Shown here: piece by piece, positions 33,615 through 42,279 of the stretch
Layout: each line of letters begins with the position of its first letter
How positions within the stretch are numbered: the first letter of the stretch is position 1
Assembly: GCA_005223085.1 (NCBI GenBank)
Contig: NJBP01000003.1
Location: 7,474-71,473 of the forward strand
Direction: 5' to 3'
From: Candidatus Aerophobetes bacterium Ae_b3b
Lineage (GTDB): Bacteria > Aerophobota > Aerophobia > Aerophobales > AE-B3A
DNA: 64,000 nt
Made by a program: the position numbers and the translations under genes
Notes under the pieces: generated by a model
Told to the model about the DNA's origin: nothing
The model's database searches: none
The model's input: the letters and a program-made list of their open reading frames with translations, nothing else

Positions 33615-35228
33615 TTATTTCTCGAACCACCAATCGTAGAAGTAGTAATAGAAGCTCATAACCGGCCTGTAGGTGAAGCCCCTTAAGTAGTCTTGTATAG
33701 CCACCCGCAAAGGCATGACGTAGACAAAGATATCGGGGCAACGTTCCACTATAACAGCTTGGGCAACGTTCATAATATGGGCTCGTTCTTCAGGGTCGAG
33801 CGTGGTCCGCTCCTGGTCGATCAGTTGGTCCACCACTGGATCTTGCAGCCACTCCGTGGACATCCAGGTGCCGCTTCCCCGTGAGTGATACATGCAGTTG
33901 AGATAGGTATCGGCATCAGGGTAGTTCGAGGACACCGAGGTCACCATGATGTTCGGTGTTGTCTCTACTGTAGTCGCCAGGTCGGTCATTCGTCCCCACG
34001 GTTCAACATGGATGTCAAGTTTCACTCCCAGCGGTTCAAGTTTTTCTTTGAATCGAACCGCCATCTTGCGCCGGTTCTCAAGCCCGGTGGGCAACACCAG
34101 GGTAATGGTTGGAACATCAGGATAGTACTTGCTTTGTTCGAGCTCCTGGCGGGCCTTGTCCAGGTCCATATGGTATTGGAAAACCCTGGGGTTATGGCCA
34201 GGAATACTAGCGGGAATTGGCCCTCTTGCGGGACCTGACCCAGGTTCCAGTGTTTGGATCACCGTCTCGTAATCAAACGCCCAGGCCAACATTCTCCGGA
34301 TATGAATGTCATCAGTGGGAGGCCTTTTGGTGTTAATCTTAAAACTCATCTCTTCAGGAGACAAGAAGGTGAGCACCTCAACGCCAGGGATTTTGGCCAT
34401 GTCTTGATAATCGGGATAGGTGCGCCAATGTTCTACCATGGTTAGCTCGCCTCTTCGCAGCATCGTCTTCACCGTTGCTGTTTCTTGCAAGAAGATACTG
34501 TGTGCCTCGTCGATGTGCTTGTCTCCATGAGGCCATCCTCCCCAGTAGTCAAGGAAGCGCTCGAAAACGATCTCGCGCCCCCGATCCCAAGCCATGAGAG
34601 TATAAGGTCCGGAACCGGCGTCCTCATTGGTAGTTACAGCTAGCCAGTTGGTGCCGTAATCGCCGAACTCCCCGAAATCTCCGGGCTGCTTATGAGCCAG
34701 GATCACATCTTTGTTCACAATGAACAGCCAGGGGAGAGTAGAAAGGAATGGAGCGTATACTTTGCTCAGGTGGAAAGTAACCTTGAATGGGCCATCAACC
34801 GTGACTTCCTTAACGATGCCCGACCACAGCCACGAATAACCATCCTTTAAGGCTAGTATTCGCTCCATCGAGAATTTGACGTCCTCAGCGGTTAGCTCGG
34901 TGGCATCGTGAAATTTCGCGCCCTGCCTTAGCTCAAAGGTATACGAGAGCCCATCAGCACTGATTGTCCAGCTCTTGGCCAACTTGGGTTCGATCTTACC
35001 TGTTGGGGATGGGAACACCAAGGGATCGTACACATTCAGCATACCGTAGGACTCGGTGTAGTCCGTTCCACGAGCAGGATCGATTGTTCCAAATTCCTGA
35101 GTGTTGCTCATGGTGAAAATGTTCTTGGCGACTCCCACTCCAATGTCGGTGCCCACGATTGTAATCGCAACCCCTAAGACCACTACGCCAAAAACAGCCA
35201 ATTTACCAAATTGTCGGATAGACATCAT
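33615..35228 (-). CDS. Dipeptide ABC transporter substrate-binding protein (SBP family 5, system 2)
   Basis: A 537-residue exported family-5 binding protein with signal peptide (about residues 1-34). The family signature lies around residues 98-125 (LRQGAKFHDATELTAEDVKFSMERI). It is the first gene of Dpp2, preceded by AAAGGAGG. Its cargo may differ from system 1; only modest similarity to the first SBP is visible. Confidence 0.92.
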   Translation of the reverse strand: MMSIRQFGKLAVFGVVVLGVAITIVGTDIGVGVAKNIFTMSNTQEFGTIDPARGTDYTESYGMLNVYDPLVFPSPTGKIEPKLAKSWTISADGLSYTFELRQGAKFHDATELTAEDVKFSMERILALKDGYSWLWSGIVKEVTVDGPFKVTFHLSKVYAPFLSTLPWLFIVNKDVILAHKQPGDFGEFGDYGTNWLAVTTNEDAGSGPYTLMAWDRGREIVFERFLDYWGGWPHGDKHIDEAHSIFLQETATVKTMLRRGELTMVEHWRTYPDYQDMAKIPGVEVLTFLSPEEMSFKINTKRPPTDDIHIRRMLAWAFDYETVIQTLEPGSGPARGPIPASIPGHNPRVFQYHMDLDKARQELEQSKYYPDVPTITLVLPTGLENRRKMAVRFKEKLEPLGVKLDIHVEPWGRMTDLATTVETTPNIMVTSVSSNYPDADTYLNCMYHSRGSGTWMSTEWLQDPVVDQLIDQERTTLDPEERAHIMNVAQAVIVERCPDIFVYVMPLRVAIQDYLRGFTYRPVMSFYYYFYDWWFEK

Positions 35229-35291
35229 AAACCTCCTTTCGGTCTAATGCTCCTTACAGGATCGCACGTGCATATTTGCTCCGTACGGTCT

Positions 35292-35327
35292 TCAGTAATG
35301 TCCACCACCTCCTTTCTTTGATGGCAT
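35292..35327 (-). CDS. Possible 11-codon leader ORF before Dpp2 SBP
   Basis: ATG at 35,327 opens MPSKKGGGGHY followed by TGA. GGAGGTGGTGG, a strong anti-16S match, lies inside the frame without a start codon in reach downstream. Weak AAGGG precedes the ATG. It could be a leader peptide or only the footprint of a structured leader. Confidence 0.25.
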   Translation of the reverse strand: MPSKKGGGGHY

Positions 35328-35358
35328 AGAGACCCTTCTTTCATAAAAATATTCGCTG

Positions 35359-36573
35359 TTATTTCGTCCTTTCAGAATGCCATGTAGACATATGGGCCTT
35401 ATCCATCTGGTCAAGATATTCAGGGAAAAATTTCTCATAGAAGCCGGTATCCAGATGATGAATTTGAGCAAGAATAGGTATAAACATGGCGTCGTGGTAT
35501 TTTGGTATTCTGCCATACGTTTCATACACATAGCTACAGTATGACTTGGTGATTTCTACGATTGATTCGTATATCTTTGGCTTGGGAAGGTCATACCCTT
35601 TTTTGCCATATATGCCCTCAGAGCCCCACTTTTTAGCAGCTATTTCCTCCACCGCTTCCTCCACTGTTCTGTATGGCGGACAATATCCCTCCAATATGCC
35701 ATCTATTCCTACTGGATTAACGGTTGCTTGAGGGAATGGTTCCCTTTCGAGCTGCTCGAAATGCATGTTCAATGACCTCATTACTGTTGGAAGGTCGATA
35801 GTATGCATCATGAAGGAACCAAGCCCCATGGCCGTAGCGGCAAGGGATAAGTTTTGCATGGCCATGCCAGCTTCGAGATTGCACAACCATGGCAGCATGG
35901 ATTCATACTGGGTTATGGTCATCCGGTTACCATTTAAGAATCCATCATCTATCCATTTACCAACTCCTGCAGGCTGATTCTTGACTTCATCCCACAATTG
36001 CCATCTAAATTGGGCTAAGCCAGTGAACAACAAATTGATATACTCTCTTGTGGTATCAGCAATCGGTATGAACAGAGTAGTTCCGGGTAAGTTTACCATG
36101 CTCTCAAATGCTGAGCCGATCACGTCACGGGGAATGTCTATTCTTCCGTCTTTTAGCTTGGTGGTGTTCTTTTTATAATCCTCAAGTATTTCCTTTCTAT
36201 CTTCTAGAGTTTTTGTCCTAACTCGCTTTTTTGGAATGATCTCATCTGTGGAATCTGTTTTGTAGTAAAATACCCCCTCATCATTGCTAAAGAACAGATG
36301 TAAAGTAAGGGAAGCACAAGGACTGGCTGCAGTTCTCCCTATCACTGTCAAATGTCCAAGGAGATGCCTAATCTCCTCTACGGTCACTCCTGTTATCCCT
36401 GAGGTAGCGAAACATAAAATCGCTGTTTCTAGCTCACTGAGCGGGATTGGCTGCTCTTTAGAGTTGTAGTTGAGGCCAGCACGTCGTGAGAGCAATTTCC
36501 CCCCTTGAGGAAACCTCCTGGTTCTCCTTCTATACATGGTTTCAAAAAGAGGCACATCAAAATCCATAGACAT
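35359..36573 (-). CDS. Nitroreductase-fold family protein, large
   Basis: A 404-residue protein that I place in the nitroreductase superfamily on two segments: YRRRTRRFP near residue 14 (the FMN-phosphate-binding RRSxRxF of the family) and AGMAMQNLSLAATAMGLGSFMM around residue 240 (the AxxNLxLAAxxLGLGS helix). It is twice the usual family length, with an insertion between these parts and an extra C-terminal segment of about 110 residues. Its substrate is unknown. It sits between the peptidase gene and Dpp2, all leftward. Confidence in the fold is fair, in function low. Confidence 0.6.
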   Translation of the reverse strand: MSMDFDVPLFETMYRRRTRRFPQGGKLLSRRAGLNYNSKEQPIPLSELETAILCFATSGITGVTVEEIRHLLGHLTVIGRTAASPCASLTLHLFFSNDEGVFYYKTDSTDEIIPKKRVRTKTLEDRKEILEDYKKNTTKLKDGRIDIPRDVIGSAFESMVNLPGTTLFIPIADTTREYINLLFTGLAQFRWQLWDEVKNQPAGVGKWIDDGFLNGNRMTITQYESMLPWLCNLEAGMAMQNLSLAATAMGLGSFMMHTIDLPTVMRSLNMHFEQLEREPFPQATVNPVGIDGILEGYCPPYRTVEEAVEEIAAKKWGSEGIYGKKGYDLPKPKIYESIVEITKSYCSYVYETYGRIPKYHDAMFIPILAQIHHLDTGFYEKFFPEYLDQMDKAHMSTWHSERTK

Positions 36574-36594
36574 CGATCTTTCACCTCACTTTAA

Positions 36595-36653
36595 GAGAGA
36601 AGTTTGATACCCTTACTTTTTGCTATAAAAGCTGTTAATAATTAACTTCTCTC
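36595..36653 (-). other. Inverted repeat between peptidase and nitroreductase-like genes
   Basis: GAGAGAAGTT (36,595-36,604) and AACTTCTCTC (36,644-36,653) form a 10-bp stem with a 39-base loop. The right arm overlaps the peptidase stop codon. Could be attenuator or mRNA stabiliser. Confidence 0.45.
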
Positions 36654-37727
36654 ACATAAGTCCTCGAAGATTTGCTGAATAATCTCCACACCTTTTATCA
36701 TATCTGCTACTGCTATTTTCTCATCTTTTGTGTGTTCTGATTGAACTCCCATCCCTATCACCGCTGTCTCGATACCCTTTTCGTTATAATGAGTAGCATC
36801 TGTTCCACCACATATAACCTTGACCCTTGGATGCAGCCCTACGCTGCTGATAGCTTTTTTCGCAATTGTAACAGCTTCTGAATCTTGTGAAATGCGGTAA
36901 CACCTTATCAGGAGTTCCATTGTGACATCTGCCCTTGCTCCGATAGAATCTGCTGCAGTGAGAAATATCTGCTTTATCAGGTTACTGTGCCCAAGGCACT
37001 TTTCATGGTTTTGGCTACGGCATTCAACTTTGACTACTGTTTTTTCTGGTACGGCATTGAGAATCTCACCTCCCCTGATGACCCCCACGTTTACCGTTGT
37101 CTCATCATCGATCCAACCTTCTTTTAACATTGATATGGCATGTGATGCGGCTTTAATAGAAGATATCCCCTTTTCTGGTTCCATCCCTGCATGAGCAGCC
37201 CTACCTGTTATATCTACTTTGATACTCATGTAGGAGGGCCCCCCTACAATAATATCCTCTAGATTATCCGTATCGATTACAAACCCCATTCTTGATTTGA
37301 GGAGAGATGCATCAGTATTCTTGGACCCTTTGAGACCTGTCTCCTCTTTCCTTGAAACCACAATCTCTATCGGGGGATAACAATTGGCTGTTCTGATCGC
37401 CTCAAAGAGTTCTGTTATACCCGCCTTGTCATCTGCACCCAAAATTGTTTCTCCCTGGGAATGTATTATTCCATCTTTGAGAATTGGTTCAATTTCCTTA
37501 CCGGGTTTAACCGTGTCTGCATGAACCCCAAAGAAGATTGGTTCAATCGAGCCTGAGTTTTTGGCCCTCACCTTTGCTATTAGGTTCCCAAATTTATCTA
37601 GAACACATTCAGCTTGCAGCTCTTTGGTAAATAAATCCTTGAGGTAATGTATGAATTCCTTCTCATTGCCAGATTCACTGCTAATTCGAACCATTCTAAA
37701 GAAGGTATTTACTAATTCTCGCTTCAT
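36642..37727 (-). CDS. M20 family metallopeptidase, PepT-like
   Basis: A 361-residue zinc peptidase. GVHADTV gives the first metal His and Asp, GADDKAG the bridging Asp, and KEETGLKGS the catalytic Glu pair; VDITGRAAHAGMEPE marks the dimerisation lid domain, and CGGTDATHYNEKG the C-terminal His ligand region. This pattern is that of tripeptide aminopeptidase-like M20 enzymes. I use ATG 37,727 because AAGGA lies in front; an upstream TTG has none. It would cut peptides imported by Dpp2. Confidence 0.85.
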   Translation of the reverse strand: MKRELVNTFFRMVRISSESGNEKEFIHYLKDLFTKELQAECVLDKFGNLIAKVRAKNSGSIEPIFFGVHADTVKPGKEIEPILKDGIIHSQGETILGADDKAGITELFEAIRTANCYPPIEIVVSRKEETGLKGSKNTDASLLKSRMGFVIDTDNLEDIIVGGPSYMSIKVDITGRAAHAGMEPEKGISSIKAASHAISMLKEGWIDDETTVNVGVIRGGEILNAVPEKTVVKVECRSQNHEKCLGHSNLIKQIFLTAADSIGARADVTMELLIRCYRISQDSEAVTIAKKAISSVGLHPRVKVICGGTDATHYNEKGIETAVIGMGVQSEHTKDEKIAVADMIKGVEIIQQIFEDLCERS

Positions 37728-37801
37728 CGGTTTTTCCTTAGATTTAGTTTTACACTTCAAAAAACAGCAGTTATCTTAAGTGAGCACCAGTGCAGAATAC
37801 A

Positions 37802-38848
37802 TTAATGACCGCAGGCTTTTGCTAACTCTACTAAATCCGGATGTACAACTTCACCTTCTTCAGTTAGGGGCTCCTCATCACATGATACCGAACACGCCAA
37901 ACATATGCCGTCTATGTGGGAAGCTGCCACCCTAGGTTTACCACCCGAATACATTGGGCCCTGATACCCAAAACCCCATTCCGTACTTCCCCATATCCTT
38001 TCATCCTCCGTAGCAGTGTACCCGAGCTTTGCATTTGGATTAAAACCGTAACAAACATGTGCCACTAAGTACATAGTGGGATCGTTTAATTTTTCAAACC
38101 ATTTTTTAACAATTTCCGCCTCCTTTCCACCTCGTATTTCTTTTATTCTTCCCTTTTTAACTTCGTATATAACTGGCTTTGAGACCACCCCTATATCTGC
38201 TTTACCACCACCTGAAATAGCACCATCAAAGACTAGTGTTCCATTGATAGTTTCTTCTCTAGGCGCCCATCCAATCTGTCCTGTTAGAAAATGTCCCCCC
38301 GGTTTGTCAGCAATGTGCTCGTCAGCAAAAGGGCGATGGGGATCATTTTCAAATTCTATGTTTGTCCCCGCAGCATTAACAATCTTCATTTTTTTTGCAC
38401 GCTTTGTTATCTCAACAACTTTTTCCTGAAAGGCTATTTGAGCTTCAATATCTACTTCTCCTATACAGCGAATCAACTGATCGGTTGATAAACCTCCAAG
38501 CATAAGATTTCGAGTACGGCCGTTTGTTACCGCCCGTTCCCAGGGTGTACTATATAGTAACCATTGGTTATTAAGTTCTATCCACGCATCTGCTTCAGGA
38601 CATGCTGCTATAAGCGGAGCAGGCAAATATGGGTCAGTTGCCTTTCCATACCCCTTTGGTGTGGAATGCCAAGCCACCATCACCTTGGCACCAAGTGCCT
38701 CTCCCGCTTTGGCCATTTCCTCTGCCACCCTGAAGTCACTGATAGAGTCAATAGTAATGAGGAGATTTTCACCTTCTTTTACTCTAATGATTTCCTTAAC
38801 TGTTTTATAGGCCGCTTTGAATAGTTCCAGATCACTTATGGTTGGCAT
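37802..38848 (-). CDS. NicX-like metalloprotein (2,5-dihydroxypyridine 5,6-dioxygenase / M29-related family), copy 1
   Basis: A 348-residue protein. H264 in AHVCYGFNP and H311-x-D313 in SHIDG have the same order and nearly the same positions as the iron ligands H265, H318 and D320 of Pseudomonas putida NicX. The N-terminal half (VKEGENLLITIDS, AKVMVAWHSTPKGYG) resembles the M29 aminopeptidase relatives. NicX uses O2, which is odd in a genome that otherwise looks anaerobic, so a non-oxygen hydrolytic reaction is possible. A paralogue at 43,906 lies at the other end of the Liv operon. Confidence 0.72.
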   Translation of the reverse strand: MPTISDLELFKAAYKTVKEIIRVKEGENLLITIDSISDFRVAEEMAKAGEALGAKVMVAWHSTPKGYGKATDPYLPAPLIAACPEADAWIELNNQWLLYSTPWERAVTNGRTRNLMLGGLSTDQLIRCIGEVDIEAQIAFQEKVVEITKRAKKMKIVNAAGTNIEFENDPHRPFADEHIADKPGGHFLTGQIGWAPREETINGTLVFDGAISGGGKADIGVVSKPVIYEVKKGRIKEIRGGKEAEIVKKWFEKLNDPTMYLVAHVCYGFNPNAKLGYTATEDERIWGSTEWGFGYQGPMYSGGKPRVAASHIDGICLACSVSCDEEPLTEEGEVVHPDLVELAKACGH

Positions 38849-38986
38849 GTTTCCTCCTAAAATCTGAAGTACTCACACCTATAGTATTGTTTTGAAACTG
38901 CGTCTGGCAGAAATTTGACATCGTTCCTGAGTCTCTGCATTTACCTTATTAATATATAGTTAAGGTCATCATCCTCAAAAGGTTAT

Positions 38987-39916
38987 TTAAGCACGTTTCG
39001 GATTCATTTTTCTTAATAATTTTTGTATATTCGGTGCTAATCCTTCGGGAAGAAGTACTATTACCAATATGAAAATTAATCCAAAAAATATACGAAGGTA
39101 CCTTTCAACTGGTACCAAAAGTTCCGGTATAAGTATTACAAAAAGCGCACCTAAAACGGGGCCGTAGAAAACCTTACTTCCTCCTATAAGAGGAATGAAA
39201 AAGATATATAGAGTGGTAAAAACTTCTATATCCACCGATGAAATAAACCCGGTATAATTAACGTATAAAGCACCACCGAATCCGGATATGAATCCAGCAA
39301 TACTATAGGCAAGTATCTTATACTTGCGAGTATTGAGCCCCACCGTCTGGGTTAATCTGTCATTTTCGGATATTAAAGTTAAAATTCTTCCTGTTTTGGT
39401 TCCCATAATCCATAAAAAGAAAGCTACTATTGCTGCTGTTAAGAATATTACCAAGAGATATAGAGTTTTATATCCTACTAAAGCAGTGAGTCCACCAAAA
39501 TATAAACCACTTCTGCCTCCTGTAATTGGCTGCAATGCTTCAATTAATTTAGGAAAGAGAATGGCAAGTAAGAAGGAGGCCATGCTTACATAAAAACCTC
39601 GGGCTCTACTGGTAGAAAGGAACATAAGTACTGCTATCACCGTGGCTAACACTGCACCTATGAATATGGATGCAAACAAAGGCCATTGAAACATTTCTGT
39701 TAGGACTATTGTTGCATAAGCCCCTATGGCCATGGTGACGGAATAACCAAAAAATGGCTGGCCACTCTTAAAAAAGAGAAACCATGCCACATAACCCTGT
39801 ATCAGGAATAAATACACGTATCCTGTTACTTCTTGTAGATAGCCTCCTTTGAAAACAAACAAGGAAGGTAACAAAAGCATTAAGATTGTTCCTATTTTCT
39901 CATAACGACCTTTCAC
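38987..39916 (-). CDS. Branched-chain amino acid type ABC permease LivM
   Basis: A 309-residue permease with about nine hydrophobic segments and the LivM core (LTQTVGLNTRKYKILAYSIAGFISGFGGAL around residue 190; the central RxLxAIRENxxxA-type loop reads LTLISENDRLTQTVG). It overlaps the LivH gene by 17 bases. Hydrophobic organic acids or amide compounds are also known cargo of this class. Confidence 0.9.
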   Translation of the reverse strand: MKGRYEKIGTILMLLLPSLFVFKGGYLQEVTGYVYLFLIQGYVAWFLFFKSGQPFFGYSVTMAIGAYATIVLTEMFQWPLFASIFIGAVLATVIAVLMFLSTSRARGFYVSMASFLLAILFPKLIEALQPITGGRSGLYFGGLTALVGYKTLYLLVIFLTAAIVAFFLWIMGTKTGRILTLISENDRLTQTVGLNTRKYKILAYSIAGFISGFGGALYVNYTGFISSVDIEVFTTLYIFFIPLIGGSKVFYGPVLGALFVILIPELLVPVERYLRIFFGLIFILVIVLLPEGLAPNIQKLLRKMNPKRA

Positions 39917-40757
39917 TGCCTAAAATCCCCTTTGGAGCAACTATTAGAACAAGAATAACAATGAAATACAAAATAACACTCTGCCACATACCACCGAGCA
40001 GGTATCCACTAAAACTCATTACCATACCCATTATTAAGGCACTGATTATTCCACCCCATATATTTCCAATCCCTCCTACCACAGCAATAATGAATCCAAG
40101 AAAACCTAAGTCCCAGCCAGTCATCAGGTTCAGGTTATACAATGATCCCCAAAAAATTGCTCCCACACAAGCCAAAGCACAGCCAATACCCGAGGCAATA
40201 CTGAACACCCGGTTAGTCTTGATTCCAATTAGTTTTGCCAATTTTAGATTTTGAGATGTTGCCTGCCAGGATTTTCCAATCTCTGTATGCTCTTCTAATA
40301 GACGTATAATTACTAAAGTCCCCAGTGCAAAGAGAAGAGCAAAAATCTTGAAGCCTTCTACTGTAACTCCTGCAATATTTATTGTTCCTATACGGGGGAG
40401 TGCCAGGGATATGCTGGGTCGAGGGAAAATTGCTCTCATCAAACCCTCAAAAACAAAACCAAGAGAAACCGTTATTATAAAAAATAAGGTAGAGTCTCCT
40501 CCCCTTTCGCTGATGGGTGTGAGCAATATCCGCTGTATAATATATCCAATAGCGAAACAAAATACTACTCCAACTAAGATGGCTATCCCCATATTAAAAG
40601 AGAGGAAATACCACGTTAAAAAACCTCCAAAAACACCGATGACCCCTATAGCAAAATTTGGGATACCAGTTATACCATAAATAACTGCTACACCCAGTAC
40701 AGGAAGAGACAAAATCCCACCCATGATTAACCCGGTGATGATACCGTTTAAGATCAT
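39900..40757 (-). CDS. Branched-chain amino acid type ABC permease LivH
   Basis: A 285-residue permease with the LivH pattern: GGILSLPVLGVAVIYGITG at the N-terminus, coupling region QATSQNLKLAKLIGIKTNRVF, and the FLGFIIAVVGGIGNIWGGI membrane motif. It overlaps LivM and lies 18 bp after LivF. Confidence 0.92.
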   Translation of the reverse strand: MILNGIITGLIMGGILSLPVLGVAVIYGITGIPNFAIGVIGVFGGFLTWYFLSFNMGIAILVGVVFCFAIGYIIQRILLTPISERGGDSTLFFIITVSLGFVFEGLMRAIFPRPSISLALPRIGTINIAGVTVEGFKIFALLFALGTLVIIRLLEEHTEIGKSWQATSQNLKLAKLIGIKTNRVFSIASGIGCALACVGAIFWGSLYNLNLMTGWDLGFLGFIIAVVGGIGNIWGGIISALIMGMVMSFSGYLLGGMWQSVILYFIVILVLIVAPKGILGSERSL

Positions 40758-40775
40758 ACTATTTCCTCATAAAAA

Positions 40776-41492
40776 TTAACTAATGGATCCTAGGTAGAGA
40801 TCTTTTACCACGTCTCTACTGAGATTTTCTGTTTTTTCGTCAAATCTAATTTCCCCGGCTTCCAGTCCAAAAAGCCTATCCGCAATATTAAGAACCTTTA
40901 TGTTCTGTTCAGAAAGCACGATTGTCTTACCGGTATCTTCCTTGATCTTTTTCAGAGTTTCAAACAATTTGGTCACCAATTTAGGTGCTAAGCCTATTGA
41001 AGGCTCATCAATCAGCATAATCTTTGCATTTGAAGCTATGCCAATACCAACAGCCAGCATCTTCTGTTGCCCACCGCTTAGAGTATTGGCTATTTGCCTT
41101 CTTTTCTCCCACAAGACAGGGAAGAGTTTATAGACGCGGTCAATGAGTTCTTCTTTCTTAGCCCGGTTACTGAGAATTACACTCACCTCAAGATTCTTCT
41201 TAACAGACATCAGGGGAAAAATATTTCCCTCTTGAGGTACGAGCATTAATCCAAGTTGACGGCGTTTAAGTACAGGCCATCTCTCAATTTGATGACCTAA
41301 AAAATTAATCTGTCCTTCCTTTATATGCATCGATCCTGCTATAGATTCAAGCAGAGTGGTTTTACCAGCGCCATTTGGCCCAACTATACCGACAATTTCG
41401 TTATCATTAACATAGAAACCTATACCTTTTAAAGCACTTATCATCCCATAGCAGGCAGTCAAGCCAGAAACTTCTAAAATTGGCTCGCTCAA
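40776..41492 (-). CDS. Branched-chain amino acid type ABC ATPase LivF
   Basis: A 238-residue ATPase with Walker A GPNGAGKTT, signature LSGGQQKMLAVG, Walker B IMLIDEPSIGLAP and the LivF-typical H-loop LSEQNIKVL. It lies 15 bp behind LivG. Confidence 0.93.
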   Translation of the reverse strand: MSEPILEVSGLTACYGMISALKGIGFYVNDNEIVGIVGPNGAGKTTLLESIAGSMHIKEGQINFLGHQIERWPVLKRRQLGLMLVPQEGNIFPLMSVKKNLEVSVILSNRAKKEELIDRVYKLFPVLWEKRRQIANTLSGGQQKMLAVGIGIASNAKIMLIDEPSIGLAPKLVTKLFETLKKIKEDTGKTIVLSEQNIKVLNIADRLFGLEAGEIRFDEKTENLSRDVVKDLYLGSIS

Positions 41493-41507
41493 TTGTTTTC
41501 TCCCTTC

Positions 41508-42209
41508 TTATTCCAGATATACACTGTGGACATCTTTATTATCTCTTATTTCCTCAGGTGAACCTTCAGCTATTTTGCATCCTTCATCTAAAACGAAAAT
41601 CCAGTCAGAAGTTCTCATAATGGGTCTTATCTCATGTCCTATCTGGAATATGGTGTATCCTTGATCACGGAGAGTTTCAACAATTTGACAAATTTTCTCT
41701 ATCTCTGTCGGAACTAGGCCACCTACAAGTTCATCTAATAGTATTAACTTGGGAGTCGTAGCCAATGCTCTTCCTAATTCAACCAGCTTGCTATCAAGTG
41801 GGGGGAGACTTGAAACAATCTCTTTTTCTTTCTTTTCTAGCCCGAGAAACTCTAGGATTTCATAAACTCTTTCCTTCCTCCTCTGCTCTTCCATACTATC
41901 CTTTAACATTCCTGCGATTACATTGTCAAAAACACTTAAGTTTGGGAAAAGGTTCTTCTGCTGATAGGTTCTGGCAATTCCCTTCCTGCAGATTTCATAG
42001 GGTTTCATATCTGTAATATCCTCACCCATAAATTCAATCTTCCCCGAGTCTGCAGGAAGGGTTCCCGTTATCAAGTTAAAAAGAGTGGTTTTACCAGCCC
42101 CATTCGGCCCAATCAAGCTCCAGATTTTTCTGCTTTCCAGAACAAGGCTAACGTTTTCAAGAGCATGAAGTCCACCAAACCTTTTGTGTAAATTTCTTAT
42201 CATCAACAT
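41508..42209 (-). CDS. Branched-chain amino acid type ABC ATPase LivG, unusual signature
   Basis: A 233-residue ATPase with Walker A GPNGAGKTT and the LivG loop IARTYQQKNLFPNLSVFDNV. The ABC signature normally LSxGxQ reads LPPLDSKLVELGRALAT, and Walker B reads LILLDELVGGLVPTE with DEL in place of DEP. Similar drift is known in some LivG proteins, so the pair LivF/LivG may have one degenerate ATP site. First of the downstream Liv genes after the SBP. Confidence 0.9.
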   Translation of the reverse strand: MLMIRNLHKRFGGLHALENVSLVLESRKIWSLIGPNGAGKTTLFNLITGTLPADSGKIEFMGEDITDMKPYEICRKGIARTYQQKNLFPNLSVFDNVIAGMLKDSMEEQRRKERVYEILEFLGLEKKEKEIVSSLPPLDSKLVELGRALATTPKLILLDELVGGLVPTEIEKICQIVETLRDQGYTIFQIGHEIRPIMRTSDWIFVLDEGCKIAEGSPEEIRDNKDVHSVYLE

Positions 42210-42279
42210 GGTTAATTTTTAATCCACCCTTCTTAGCTAGATATTTCTATTTGCCGACAATAAACTCCTGAACTATATT

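Noticed and set aside
35331-35531. Upstream part of a 79-codon - strand frame ending MPSKKGGGGHY
   Set aside because: It lies inside the nitroreductase-like gene in another frame; only the last 11 codons outside that gene were kept as a possible leader.
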